A DNA stretch of 62,418 nt from Acidimicrobiaceae bacterium. Its GTDB lineage: Bacteria > Actinomycetota > Acidimicrobiia > Acidimicrobiales > RAAP-2. The stretch is from positions 1 to 62,418 of the forward strand of contig PMON01000070.1 of NCBI GenBank assembly GCA_003162395.1. Reading direction: 5' to 3'. Position 1 is the stretch's first letter. Each line of letters begins with the position of its first letter. The position numbers were made by a program, and so were the translations under genes. Shown here piece after piece: positions 33,507-42,090 of this stretch. Below the pieces are notes generated by a model. That model was not told where the DNA came from. It saw nothing but the letters and a program-made list of their open reading frames with translations, and searched no databases.

Positions 33507-35465
33507 ATGCGACGTCTCGGAACCCGCACGCAGGTTGGCATCTCGATCAGTCTCGTGCTCATTGCCTTGGTCATCGTCAGTCCCGTGCGCCAGGCCGAGG
33601 CCCAGATCCGGACCCATGATCGCGCCCGCGCGGCGTACGTCCCCGACATTGTTCAAACGTGCAAGAGCGGTCCGGGGCTCAAAGGACAAGGAGGTCAGCC
33701 GGCCGTCGTGCACTTCGTCCCGAGCCTCACGGACTCGGGCTTCGGCGGTCCGCCGCAGGTCGAGTCTTTGTCGCTCTACACCGAGGTGCTCAGCTGCACG
33801 GATCCGCTGCATCGATTCCTCGCGCTGTCGCTGAAGCTCAAGACCAGCAACGTTGGCTCCGGCGCAGCCAAGGTCTATTGCCATTCGCTGCTCGGCAACC
33901 CGATTCCAAATGGAGCTGCGACCTTCATGTGGACGAACCAGGCGGGCACCCAGAGCATCGGGAAGGACACGGTCGCGACGACGAGCATGATGTTCGACAC
34001 GACGACGGACACCACGTCTGCAGCGCTGCTCGGGGGCTATGCGCTCACGCCCCAAGATGGGCCATACGCCGGCGATCGCATCACTGGATCGATCACTTTT
34101 GCCCTCGGCATTTCGTACACCGCGTGCGAGGCGCTGTACGTCGACAGCGACGGCAACGCAAATCACCTGCCGATCTCGGGGATCATCGTGCACTTCGAGT
34201 CGGTTCCGGTCAGCACGAAGCGGCACTCAGTCCCGAATGCTGGCGCGGGGTACCTAGTTGGAGTCGGCGACTCTGCGATGTCAGGCGAGGGCGGACGCTG
34301 GGCTGGCAACGCGGTGCCGGGCTTCTCCGCCAGGACCGATGCCTATCCCGGAGGCGACGCCTACCACGACAATCCTGCGGACACGGCTGAGCAGATCTAT
34401 CGGTGCCACCGCGCCAAGTCGGATCAGGTACTCATCGGTGGGAACGTGACCGGTGTGAACTTCGCGTGCTCGGGTGCGCAGACCACGACGCACTTCTGCG
34501 CCGTTGGCGTCTGTGTCCCCAACCTGCCCCTCTTCAAGCCCGGGCTCGACTTCTTCCCCCAGCCGGGCGGCGACAACACCGTGCCGCAGAACTCGGACTT
34601 CACCGGTGGCAACGTGACCGGCGCGGAAACTTGGGGCCAGGCGCTCATGCTGCAGCAGTACGCGTGGACGCACACGGTCCGAGCAGTGACCGTCATGATC
34701 GGCATCAACAACTTCGACTTCCAGGACATCATCGAGCGCTGCGTCAAGGCGGATCTCGCCCACACGCTTGCCACCCCGTACCGATGTGACCGAAACCCAT
34801 CGGGCAATTGGGCGCAATGGTCGGTCACCAACCACTTCTCCCCCGCAAACCAGCTTGCCGTGCGTGCTGCAGACAAGACCGCCCTCGACAACGTCGAGCA
34901 CGCCATGACGAACGCCGGCTACCCGACCTGGTCCTACAAGCTCATCATCCAGCTCTATTCATCGGCGTTTCCGAGCGCAGGCGGCTTCAAGTATCCCCAG
35001 GGCGGGGGGCCCCTGGGACCCCGTTTCCTGATCGGCAAGTGTGCGTTCCTCAATGACGATGCGACCTACCTCAACGCGGTTGGTCTCCCCGCCATCAACA
35101 ATGCGATCCGAGGCGCTGCGGCCACGGAACCCAACGCGGTCGTGCTCGATACCTCGCAAGCCCTCTCCGGGCACCGCCTGTGCGAGCGGGGAACTGCACT
35201 CATTCCGTTCGGACCCATTCACGCTTGGACGTCGCCGGCCGCATCTCAAATCTCAGAGTGGATGAACCAGATCTACCCGACCGATTCTGGCAAGTACCTC
35301 CAACAGGAAAGCATCCACCCCAACTACTGGGGCCGGCTCGCTTACCGCAACTGCCTCCGGGACGCCTATCACGACGGCTCACCTAGGTCAGGAAGGTGCA
35401 AGCCCGTGTTTGGCATGAACGCTGAGAATCCGCGGGAGCCAAACATGATCTTCACACCGACGTAG
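33507..35465 (+). CDS. Secreted SGNH/GDSL-type hydrolase
   Basis: The 652-residue protein has a signal peptide (ISISLVLIALVIVSP, ending near AEA-Q). An N-terminal domain of about 220 residues is unassigned. The SGNH domain then begins at YLVGVGDSAMSGEGGRW, with the nucleophile Ser in the GDS block. Later blocks are VNFACSGAQ, VMIGINNFDF (GxN) and SIHPNYWGR with the catalytic Asp/His pattern. It is likely an exported esterase or lipase. AGGAGGGGTGGGG precedes the ATG at 33507. It is much longer than the usual 250-350 residues because of the extra N-terminal domain. Confidence 0.8.
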   Translation: MRRLGTRTQVGISISLVLIALVIVSPVRQAEAQIRTHDRARAAYVPDIVQTCKSGPGLKGQGGQPAVVHFVPSLTDSGFGGPPQVESLSLYTEVLSCTDPLHRFLALSLKLKTSNVGSGAAKVYCHSLLGNPIPNGAATFMWTNQAGTQSIGKDTVATTSMMFDTTTDTTSAALLGGYALTPQDGPYAGDRITGSITFALGISYTACEALYVDSDGNANHLPISGIIVHFESVPVSTKRHSVPNAGAGYLVGVGDSAMSGEGGRWAGNAVPGFSARTDAYPGGDAYHDNPADTAEQIYRCHRAKSDQVLIGGNVTGVNFACSGAQTTTHFCAVGVCVPNLPLFKPGLDFFPQPGGDNTVPQNSDFTGGNVTGAETWGQALMLQQYAWTHTVRAVTVMIGINNFDFQDIIERCVKADLAHTLATPYRCDRNPSGNWAQWSVTNHFSPANQLAVRAADKTALDNVEHAMTNAGYPTWSYKLIIQLYSSAFPSAGGFKYPQGGGPLGPRFLIGKCAFLNDDATYLNAVGLPAINNAIRGAAATEPNAVVLDTSQALSGHRLCERGTALIPFGPIHAWTSPAASQISEWMNQIYPTDSGKYLQQESIHPNYWGRLAYRNCLRDAYHDGSPRSGRCKPVFGMNAENPREPNMIFTPT

Positions 35466-35508
35466 AGACCCAACACAACTGCGGCGCACGCCAAGCTCAG
35501 CAACCGGA

Positions 35509-35874
35509 TTACGACGGAGGCGCCGTTGCATGCTGCACGCTTTGGAACAGCGTGAACAGGTCGTCGAGTCCTGTGATGGCGATAATGCGGAGAATGGTTG
35601 CGCTCGTGACGACGATCCGGAGTTCGCGTCCTCCACGTTGGATCCGCTTCTGTCCTGCAATGAGCACGCCGAGAGCCGTGGAGTCAATGAACGCCACACC
35701 ATCGAGATCGATCACGACGCCGGCTTCAACCGAGGCGTGCTGGATCGCCGTTCGCAGCTCCGATGAGGTCGTGACGTCCAGGTCGCCCTCGCACGTCAGG
35801 ACGGTCCACGGGCCAACGGTGCCCGACCCGATGCGCAGTTCACCCCGAACCACGGGTTCTGGATCCTGTGTCAC
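35509..35874 (-). CDS. STAS-domain anti-sigma factor antagonist
   Basis: The 121-residue protein is a single STAS domain: VLTCEGDLDVTTSSELR, then VVIDLDGVAFIDSTALGVLI, where Ser in IDST is the usual phosphorylation site. It would bind and sequester the anti-sigma kinase when unphosphorylated, freeing the sigma factor. The GTG at 35874 lies seven bases after the sigma factor stop, so the genes form one operon: kinase, sigma, antagonist. The phosphatase encoded divergently at 37228 is the likely activator. Confidence 0.88.
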   Translation of the reverse strand: MTQDPEPVVRGELRIGSGTVGPWTVLTCEGDLDVTTSSELRTAIQHASVEAGVVIDLDGVAFIDSTALGVLIAGQKRIQRGGRELRIVVTSATILRIIAITGLDDLFTLFQSVQHATAPPS

Positions 35875-35881
35875 TGCTCGA

Positions 35882-36625
35882 TCACCCCGACTCCTTGTAT
35901 GCCATGCGCAGCGTATCGAGTGCGCTGCGCAACAGCCGTGAGACGTGCATTTGGCTGATTCCGAGGCGGTCGGCAATCTCGGACTGCGTCAGCTCGTCGA
36001 CGAAGCGCAACCGCAGGATGGATTGCTCCCGCGCGCTCAATCGATCGAGGTGCGGCGAGAGCTCCGCAAGCTGGCCAGGCAGTCCGGTTGCAGCTTGCGT
36101 ACCCTCCACACGCTCGAGCAGCGTCCGCCCATGCTCACCACGCGCGTCGAGTGAAGCCGCGCGATAGCCGTGCCCAGCCTCGATCGCCGCGAGGATATCG
36201 ACCTCTGGGCGATCACACGCTGCGGCGATCTCGCGAATGGTGGGCGATCTGCCCAGTTGCTGGGTGAGCTCTGCGACCGCCGCGTTCATCTCGAGGTAGA
36301 GCTCTTGCACCCGGCGAGGCGCTCGGACGGCCCATCCCCTGTCTCGGAAGTGATGCTTGAGCTCCCCGATGATCGTGCGCGTCGCGAACGCGGAGAAGTC
36401 GTATCCAAGGCTCGCGTCGAAGCCGTCAACGGCCTTGACGAGCGCGAGGGCGGCCACCTGGGCCAGATCCTCGCTCGACTCGCCGCGGTTGGTGAATCGA
36501 CGGGCGATCGGCTCTGCGAGGCCGAGGTGTTCCTTGACGAGTCGCTCTCTCGCATCGCCGCGAAGGTCTGTTGGCTCCTCGCCTCGGGCAGCATGTCGGG
36601 AACCGCCCCGTGACACTGGCGTCAT
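35882..36625 (-). CDS. SigF/SigB-type alternative RNA polymerase sigma factor
   Basis: The 247-residue protein has sigma-70 regions 2 (LVKEHLGLAEPIARRFTNRG, then EDLAQVAALALVKAVDGFD and FSAFATRTIIGELKHHFRD), 3 (QLGRSPTIREIAAACDRPEV) and 4 (LSAREQSILRLRFVDELTQS with HTH EIADRLGISQMHVSRLLRSAL). It belongs to the group 3 SigB/F/G family that controls general stress or developmental genes in actinobacteria. Its ATG overlaps the stop of the anti-sigma gene by four bases and an antagonist gene follows, the typical partner-switching arrangement. Confidence 0.9.
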   Translation of the reverse strand: MTPVSRGGSRHAARGEEPTDLRGDARERLVKEHLGLAEPIARRFTNRGESSEDLAQVAALALVKAVDGFDASLGYDFSAFATRTIIGELKHHFRDRGWAVRAPRRVQELYLEMNAAVAELTQQLGRSPTIREIAAACDRPEVDILAAIEAGHGYRAASLDARGEHGRTLLERVEGTQAATGLPGQLAELSPHLDRLSAREQSILRLRFVDELTQSEIADRLGISQMHVSRLLRSALDTLRMAYKESG

Positions 36626-37029
36626 GCACTCGGGAGTGGGCGCTCCCTGCGCTTCCGCAGCCAGGCTGTCGGTGGATGACCGTCCACGTCGAGGCTGTGC
36701 TCGTCAACCAACGCGTCCAAGATCCGCTCTGAGATGAGCTCCGGGAAGCCCTCGTTCGTCCATGATTGGCCGTCGTGGTCCTGCGTGCCACCAAGTCGAC
36801 ACGAGATCTCGATGGCGTCGGCGTCCCACGCGATCCCTACTGCGAGGCGGTCCGGCACATTGTGCGACAGGCTGAGCAGTGACATGCAGAGCTCTTCGGC
36901 GGCCAGGTGGAGGTCCTCCACCACCTCGAGCGTCATGTCGATCCGTGAGGCCACCGCACCTACATGGAGACGCACGAGATAGAGGTACTCAGTCTGGGCC
37001 GGAAGGATCAGCTCGATGTGTGCATCCAT
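36622..37029 (-). CDS. RsbW-like anti-sigma factor (HATPase fold), divergent
   Basis: The 135-residue protein has the size and position of an RsbW/SpoIIAB-like kinase: an N-terminal helix region, LEVVEDLHLAAEELCMSLL as the counterpart of the N box, and a short C-terminal part. The usual Asn of the N box and the glycine-rich ATP lid are not obvious, so its kinase activity may be weak or lost. It should hold the sigma factor inactive. The ATG at 37029 is preferred over a start eight codons upstream. It overlaps the sigma gene by four bases. Confidence 0.7.
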   Translation of the reverse strand: MDAHIELILPAQTEYLYLVRLHVGAVASRIDMTLEVVEDLHLAAEELCMSLLSLSHNVPDRLAVGIAWDADAIEISCRLGGTQDHDGQSWTNEGFPELISERILDALVDEHSLDVDGHPPTAWLRKRRERPLPSA

Positions 37030-37227
37030 TGGACTCCTCGTCGCGGCTGCCACCCTCGCCGTTCTCCAAGTCTCGCCTGCCTCAGACCGATCCTACGTTC
37101 GACTCGAACCAACGCCTCATCGTCAACCCAGTCTGAGATAACCTCCGAAGCCTCACCTCTCGCACGCTCGGAGTGTCGTCAAACTGGAACGACGCCGAGC
37201 GGCCCGATCGACGACGGGGAGATGTGC

Positions 37228-38907
37228 ATGAGGGTGGACGACGGAGCTTCAACCGCGCCGTTCGCGTCGTCGGATGCCGAGGAGCACACGCCGACTCCGC
37301 GCGGCACGGAGCAGGTACGCGTGACGACGGCGCCACTCGCTGTGGGCGTGGTCCTCACGCACCGGCCGCGGTGGCTGGCGCACCCCTCGAGCGCAGTTAT
37401 CGTCACGCTGGGGTTCGCGCTGACGCTCGCGCTCGCCGTTGTCGCTCAGGTCGACGCCAACGACGCGGCGACACGACTGCTGGACTCACAGCTCCGCCAG
37501 CTCTCCACTGCGCTCGAGGCATCGGTACCGCAACTCCAACAGCCACTGATCGCTGCGGACCAGATCGCCTCGTCCACGCGGTCGACGCGCGCGTTCGACA
37601 CGTTCGTGCGCTCCGAAGTCGGCCCCGGGGCGCCCTTCCGAGCCGTGTCGCTCTGGCACATCGGTGGGGGCGAGCCGCACTTGCTGGCCAGCGTGGGCCG
37701 GCCCGCGCTCCTGTCGGAGCCGAGACTGGCGCGGCGCTTCCTCTCCAGTCTGCGACCGAGCACGCAGCTGATGGTCACGAGCATCTTTTCCGGTCCGCCC
37801 CGGGGCTACGGGATCGCCGAGGTCCTGCCGGGCTCGACCGACGGGCTTGCCGTCTATGCCGAGCCAGCGCTCCTGCCTGCAAGCTCCCCTGTTGCTGGTC
37901 TGGACGTCGCGCTGTACCTGGGGCGAGCCACCGCGCCGCGCGACCTCATGGCGTCGACCATGCCGACGTACCCCGCCGGTCCCCAGGTCACCACCGTGGT
38001 TCCCTTCGGCGCATCCGAGATCACCGTCGTCGCGACGTCCGCTCGACCGCTCGCGAGCGTCCTGTCCGGCGAGCTGCCCTGCCTCATCGGTGGTATGGGG
38101 GTGCTGCTGGTGCTCATCGCCACCTACGCCAATGAGCGCCTCATCCGACGTCGGGAGCTGGCAGAGGCGCATGCTTCCTCCACCGAGCAGCGCTTCGTGG
38201 TGCAGCGAGACATCTCGAGCACGCTCCAACAGGCGCTCCTGCCCGAAGAGCATCCGGTCTTCCCCGGGGTCGATCTGGCGACGCGCTACGTCGCGGGCAT
38301 ACGCGACCTCGAGATCGGCGGTGATTGGTACGAGACGATCGCCATCGACGACGACCGGCTGTTTGTCGCGGTCGGCGACGTGTCAGGTCGCGGGCTGCGG
38401 GCCGCGACGACCATGACCTATCTCCGGCACGCGATCCGCGCCTACGTCGTCCAGGGTGATGCCCCTGACGTCGTTCTCGGCAAGCTGGACGAGCTCTTGG
38501 ACGTCGAGCGAGACGAGTGCTTCGCGACGGTGCTCTGCGCACTGGTGGAGGTCGCGGCCCGGCGCGTCACGCTGGCGAGTGCGGGACATCCGCCCCCGCT
38601 GGTCATCGACGGGGCCGGCGCTCGGTATGTCGAGCTCGACGTGAGCGCACCCATCGGGGCCGGGAGCGGTACTCGCCCGATCTCGCGGTCCGTTGTCGTC
38701 GCCCCAGGGGCCGCGATCGTCGCGTTCACGGACGGACTCGTCGAGCGGCGCGGCGTTGCCCTGGACGACCGATTCGAAACGCTCCGAGTTGCCGCAGATG
38801 GACAGCGCGGTCCCATCGAGGCAACCTTGGCTCACATCCTGGCCTTGCTTGTCCCAGAGGGCTCCGACGACGACATCGCGATATTGGGGGTCAAGTGGCG
38901 CACCTAG
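37228..38907 (+). CDS. Membrane-bound PP2C/SpoIIE-type serine phosphatase (RsbU-like)
   Basis: The 559-residue protein has two membrane helices, at about 52-75 (SAVIVTLGFALTLALAVVAQ) and 283-305 (CLIGGMGVLLVLIATYANER), enclosing a sensor domain of about 210 residues outside the cell. The C-terminal phosphatase domain at about 325-555 has VGDVSGRGLRAATTM and IVAFTDGLVERRG, with the metal-binding aspartates. Such proteins dephosphorylate STAS antagonists when they sense a signal, releasing the sigma factor. GGGGAG lies six bases before the ATG at 37228. It overlaps the next gene by 13 bp and is divergent from the sigma operon it probably controls. Confidence 0.88.
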   Translation: MRVDDGASTAPFASSDAEEHTPTPRGTEQVRVTTAPLAVGVVLTHRPRWLAHPSSAVIVTLGFALTLALAVVAQVDANDAATRLLDSQLRQLSTALEASVPQLQQPLIAADQIASSTRSTRAFDTFVRSEVGPGAPFRAVSLWHIGGGEPHLLASVGRPALLSEPRLARRFLSSLRPSTQLMVTSIFSGPPRGYGIAEVLPGSTDGLAVYAEPALLPASSPVAGLDVALYLGRATAPRDLMASTMPTYPAGPQVTTVVPFGASEITVVATSARPLASVLSGELPCLIGGMGVLLVLIATYANERLIRRRELAEAHASSTEQRFVVQRDISSTLQQALLPEEHPVFPGVDLATRYVAGIRDLEIGGDWYETIAIDDDRLFVAVGDVSGRGLRAATTMTYLRHAIRAYVVQGDAPDVVLGKLDELLDVERDECFATVLCALVEVAARRVTLASAGHPPPLVIDGAGARYVELDVSAPIGAGSGTRPISRSVVVAPGAAIVAFTDGLVERRGVALDDRFETLRVAADGQRGPIEATLAHILALLVPEGSDDDIAILGVKWRT

Positions 38908-39650
38908 GTGACTCGACCGCCACGATGTTCGTTGAGCCGGGAGCAGACGGGACCCTGCACATCGTGTTGCGAGGCGAGCTCGACATCCTGTCGGTCGAGG
39001 CGCTCCAGCCCGAGATAGAGGCAGCGCTCGCGTACGAGGCGAGCCTTGTCGTCGTGGAGGCCGCAGAGCTGGCGTACGTTGACAGCTCCGGCCTCGCCGT
39101 GTTGCTTCGACTTGCCCGGCGCCACGGTGACCTCGAGGTTCGACACGCCTCAAACATCCTTCGCCAGGCCATCACCGCCGCCGGGTTGGCTGGGCGGCTC
39201 CGCCTGGCGTCTGGTCCGCGTCCGGACCGGCGTCGACAGTTCCCTGCCGAACTCCTCTCGGTGCGAGACGCGCGGACGTTTGTCCTTGAGGCGCTACGCG
39301 ACGTGGAGCGAGCAGTGCGGGAGTTGGCGGCAGTTCTGGTGGCAGAGCTCGCGACGAACGCGGTGCTCCACGCGAAATCGGCCTTCGAGGTGGCCATCCT
39401 CATCACCGTCGACATCGTCCGGGTGGAGGTGGCTGACGAGGGCCCCGGCACACCAGTGCTCGTGGAGCCCGACCTCGACTCGGAGATGGGGCGCGGACTC
39501 AAGATGGTGGACGGGCTTGCCTCGCACTGGGGCGTGCAGTCTCGAGTAGGTGACAGCTCCAAGACCGTCTGGTTCGAGCTCCAAAGGCCCGATCCGGCGG
39601 CTGCCCTGCGGAACGGCGCTGGTGAACTCGACACAACGCCAGAACCGTGA
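38895..39650 (+). CDS. STAS-HATPase fusion: antagonist joined to anti-sigma-type kinase
   Basis: The 251-residue protein has a STAS domain at about 10-110 (LRGELDILSVEALQPE, then LAYVDSSGLAVLLRLARR with the phosphorylatable Ser). This is joined to a GHKL ATPase at about 125-235: N box VAELATNAVLHAKSAF, G1 box VADEGPG and G2 GRGLKMVDGLASHWG. These are normally two separate interacting proteins, so the fusion suggests self-regulation or a scaffold role in sigma control. The GTG at 38895 lies inside the end of the phosphatase gene. An ATG at 38925 is an alternative start. Confidence 0.85.
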   Translation: MAHLGDSTATMFVEPGADGTLHIVLRGELDILSVEALQPEIEAALAYEASLVVVEAAELAYVDSSGLAVLLRLARRHGDLEVRHASNILRQAITAAGLAGRLRLASGPRPDRRRQFPAELLSVRDARTFVLEALRDVERAVRELAAVLVAELATNAVLHAKSAFEVAILITVDIVRVEVADEGPGTPVLVEPDLDSEMGRGLKMVDGLASHWGVQSRVGDSSKTVWFELQRPDPAAALRNGAGELDTTPEP

Positions 39651-39767
39651 CCACGACTCCGTGACGAGGTTTCAGGGCAGCCGCCGATTCTCGTGATCGC
39701 GGTTTGGCTACCGTGTCCGCAAGGGCATAGGAAGTATGAAATCGGAATGCCGACTCGGAGGTGCGCG

Positions 39768-40424
39768 TTGCCAGTTCGTCGAGCACTGAGGGGTGGTGCG
39801 ATCGCGATTGGCCTCGCGCTCAGCACCGTGCCCGTGCTCGCCTCAACCTCTTTTGCGAAGGGCCCGGGCAGCTCGGTTCCCTCGACGCCGACCGCCGTCT
39901 CGCTCGTCTCGGGCAATCGCTCGCTTTCGGTTGCGTGGGCCGAGTCATCCACAGGGAGGATCACCTTCGTCGCGACGGCGACCGGCGGAGGCCGAACGAC
40001 GCGAAAGTGCACCTCGAAGGCGAAGAGCTGCAGGATTGCCTCGCTGGTGAACGGTGCCGTCTATGAGGTCACCGTGATCGCCTCGACGTCCGCGGGCAGC
40101 TCGAGTCCGTCCAGTCCTGCGTCGGCGATCGTCGGCGTCCCTGGCCCACCGCTCTCCGTGCGCACGAGCCCAGCGCCTGCGGCCGCGTCGGTCACGTGGG
40201 GCCCCCCGAAGGCGAGCGGCGTCACCGACGTGACGGCCTACATGGCCACGGCGTCGCCTGGCGGCTTCAGCTGCTCGACAGTCAAGACGATCATCTCCGC
40301 TCCGTCACGAACCTGCCAGATCCCAGGGTTGACGCCTGGCACGACGTACGTCGTCACCGTCACGGCAACAAATGCCTACGGCACCGGCCCCCCGTCGCGT
40401 GCTGCCTCCGTCAGACCGTCCTGA
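39768..40424 (+). CDS. Secreted protein with two fibronectin type III-like domains
   Basis: The 218-residue protein starts with a signal peptide (ALRGGAIAIGLALSTVPVLA) and has two fibronectin III-type domains of about 90 residues (SLSVAWAESSTGRITFVATA, then PAAASVTWGPPKASGVTDVT). Each ends with the GTTYVVTVTATNAYG pattern. The TTG at 39768 has GGAGGT at good spacing; an ATG at 39747 would be the alternative. It is very similar in layout to the next gene and probably arose by duplication. It is likely an extracellular binding protein; the ligand is unknown. Confidence 0.75.
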   Translation: MPVRRALRGGAIAIGLALSTVPVLASTSFAKGPGSSVPSTPTAVSLVSGNRSLSVAWAESSTGRITFVATATGGGRTTRKCTSKAKSCRIASLVNGAVYEVTVIASTSAGSSSPSSPASAIVGVPGPPLSVRTSPAPAAASVTWGPPKASGVTDVTAYMATASPGGFSCSTVKTIISAPSRTCQIPGLTPGTTYVVTVTATNAYGTGPPSRAASVRPS

Positions 40425-40598
40425 CTCGACCTGACAAGTCCACGCAGCCGATCGGGTATCGGGGGCCAATCCGGTCCGCGTTCCGGACGACTCCTGCATC
40501 CGGGTTCGCCAGGTTCTCCAAGGCAAGGTTTAGAACGGCGTCGCCGACGGGCAGTGGCCATATGCAGTACCACCACCCACCACACCGGAGGCAAGTAC

Positions 40599-41246
40599 AT
40601 GAGAATTTCTGGAGTCATGAAGCGCGGCGCAGTAGGGGCCGCACTCGCCATCGCCGCGATCCCGGCATTCGCGACCGCGTCCTCGGCGAGCATCGGGCAC
40701 ATTGCCGCGCCCGCATCACCTGCCGCAGTTGCGCTGAGCTCGGGCAACCGCGCACTCGGCGTCTCGTGGACCGAGTCATCGACCGGCTCGATCACGTTCA
40801 AGGCGACTGCCACGGCGACGGGCAAGGCAACCAGGTCCTGCTCGACCAAGAAGCTGGCTTGCTCGATCAACTCGCTCGTGAACGGCGTCGTCTACACCGT
40901 GTCGGTCACGGCAAAGAACGCCGGCGGCACGTCCGCGCCGTCGACCCCAGCGTCGGCGATCGTCGGTGCACCGGGAGCGCCCCTGTCGATCCACGCGACC
41001 GCAGGCACCGCCTCGGCGACGATCAGGTGGGCGAAGCCCAAGGCGAGTGGCGTGACGCACGTGACGAGCTACATGGCCACGGCGCAGCCCGGCGGCTTCA
41101 GCTGCTCGACGACGGGCACCTCGCCGGCGCGGACCTGCGTGATCGCAGGCCTCACGCCTGGCACCAAGTACACCGTCACGGTGACGGCCACCAACGCCTA
41201 CGGCACCGGTGCGCCATCGAAGCCCGCAACGGTGACATCCAAGTAA
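40599..41246 (+). CDS. Secreted protein with two fibronectin type III-like domains (paralogue)
   Basis: The 215-residue protein has a signal peptide (AVGAALAIAAIPAFATASSA) and two fibronectin III-type domains (ALGVSWTESSTGSITFKATA, then ATIRWAKPKASGVTHVTSYM). Two conserved cysteines per domain probably form disulfides, as in the preceding gene. GGAGG lies seven bases before the ATG. A clear hairpin terminator follows at 41272. The two adjacent genes differ mainly at surface positions. Confidence 0.8.
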   Translation: MRISGVMKRGAVGAALAIAAIPAFATASSASIGHIAAPASPAAVALSSGNRALGVSWTESSTGSITFKATATATGKATRSCSTKKLACSINSLVNGVVYTVSVTAKNAGGTSAPSTPASAIVGAPGAPLSIHATAGTASATIRWAKPKASGVTHVTSYMATAQPGGFSCSTTGTSPARTCVIAGLTPGTKYTVTVTATNAYGTGAPSKPATVTSK

Positions 41247-41271
41247 CGAGGAACACACAACAGAGGTGAGA

Positions 41272-41308
41272 GGAACAGGCCCCGGCGTCCGCGCTGGGGC
41301 CTGTTTCC
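41272..41308 (+). terminator. Rho-independent-like terminator
   Basis: GGAACAGGCCCC at 41272-41283 pairs with GGGGCCTGTTTCC at 41296-41308 with one bulged base, in the 26 bp after the fibronectin III gene stop. A short pyrimidine run (TTTCCTTTCC) overlaps its end. Confidence 0.75.
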
Positions 41309-41522
41309 TTTCCGGGCCTGGGGCTTGGCGCGCTCGTGAAGGTGGACACAGGGTCCACCCGGGCTCCAACGCTTGGGTTCATGCCGGCCATCAGTCGATC
41401 GCCTGACGCTGATGCCTGACGCGCAGCGTTGCACCCCTCTACGGTGCCGCTGGGAGGGCTCGCACGACACGGGGCACCACACGGTGTTGCATTGAGCTGC
41501 TTCGAACAAGGGGGGCTGGGCA

Positions 41523-41681
41523 ATGGTGAAGGCCGCGAAGATGATCTGTCCGTTCGGTCACGTGACTCGACCGGGCCAAACGCGCTGTCCGGTGTGTGGA
41601 GATGAACTCATCGACGATCGTCGGAGTGAGGACTTAGAAGTGCCCCAGGAGCGGCGGAGGTCGTCCGAAGACATCGGGTAA
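41523..41681 (+). CDS. Small zinc-ribbon protein (52 residues)
   Basis: The product has MICPFGHVTRPGQTRCPVCG near the N-terminus. A Cys and a His are followed 12 residues later by CPVC, which would bind one zinc ion, as in small zinc-ribbon proteins. The C-terminus is charged (QERRRSSED). AAGGGGGG lies about nine bases before the ATG, which strongly supports translation. No function can be assigned. It lies alone between the fibronectin III terminator and the permease gene. Confidence 0.65.
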   Translation: MVKAAKMICPFGHVTRPGQTRCPVCGDELIDDRRSEDLEVPQERRRSSEDIG

Positions 41682-42090
41682 CTGCCCTCCTCTCTCCGCG
41701 TTCCACCATCAGCGAGGGCGGGGAGTGTGGCGTATCGAGAGTCGACGAGAACGGACCCCCCCGATGGATTGCCTGGTCGATTGTCGCCGCCTGCGTGGAC
41801 CTGATCGTGGTCACGTGATCCAATGCACGGGCATTCCGTTGAGTTGACATCGGCGCCGGCGCTTGATCGTGAGCCTTTGGGGCTCCATCTGCTCGTTGCC
41901 ACGAGCAGGTCCCCGTCTCGATCGCATCTAATGCCTGCGTTGGCTACCGACGCGATCGTGAAAGCAGCCCCGAGAGTCGTGACCTGCATTGGGACCGAGG
42001 CTCGGACTCGATCCGCAATCAGCGCCTCGTTCGCGAGTACGGTTTTCGACGCGGCACGACCGCACGGTGGCTGTCGCGTTGGGGGGGAAC
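41682..42090 (+). other. Intergenic region, no gene seen
   Basis: No supported frame on either strand. GGGGGG at about 42081-42087 is the ribosome binding site of the permease gene. Confidence 0.4.

Noticed and set aside
33300-34226. Long minus-strand open frame continuing upstream of the lipoprotein
   Set aside because: It lies antisense to the well-supported SGNH hydrolase gene and is Arg/Asp-rich without domains. The lipoprotein signal peptide marks the true start near 33299.
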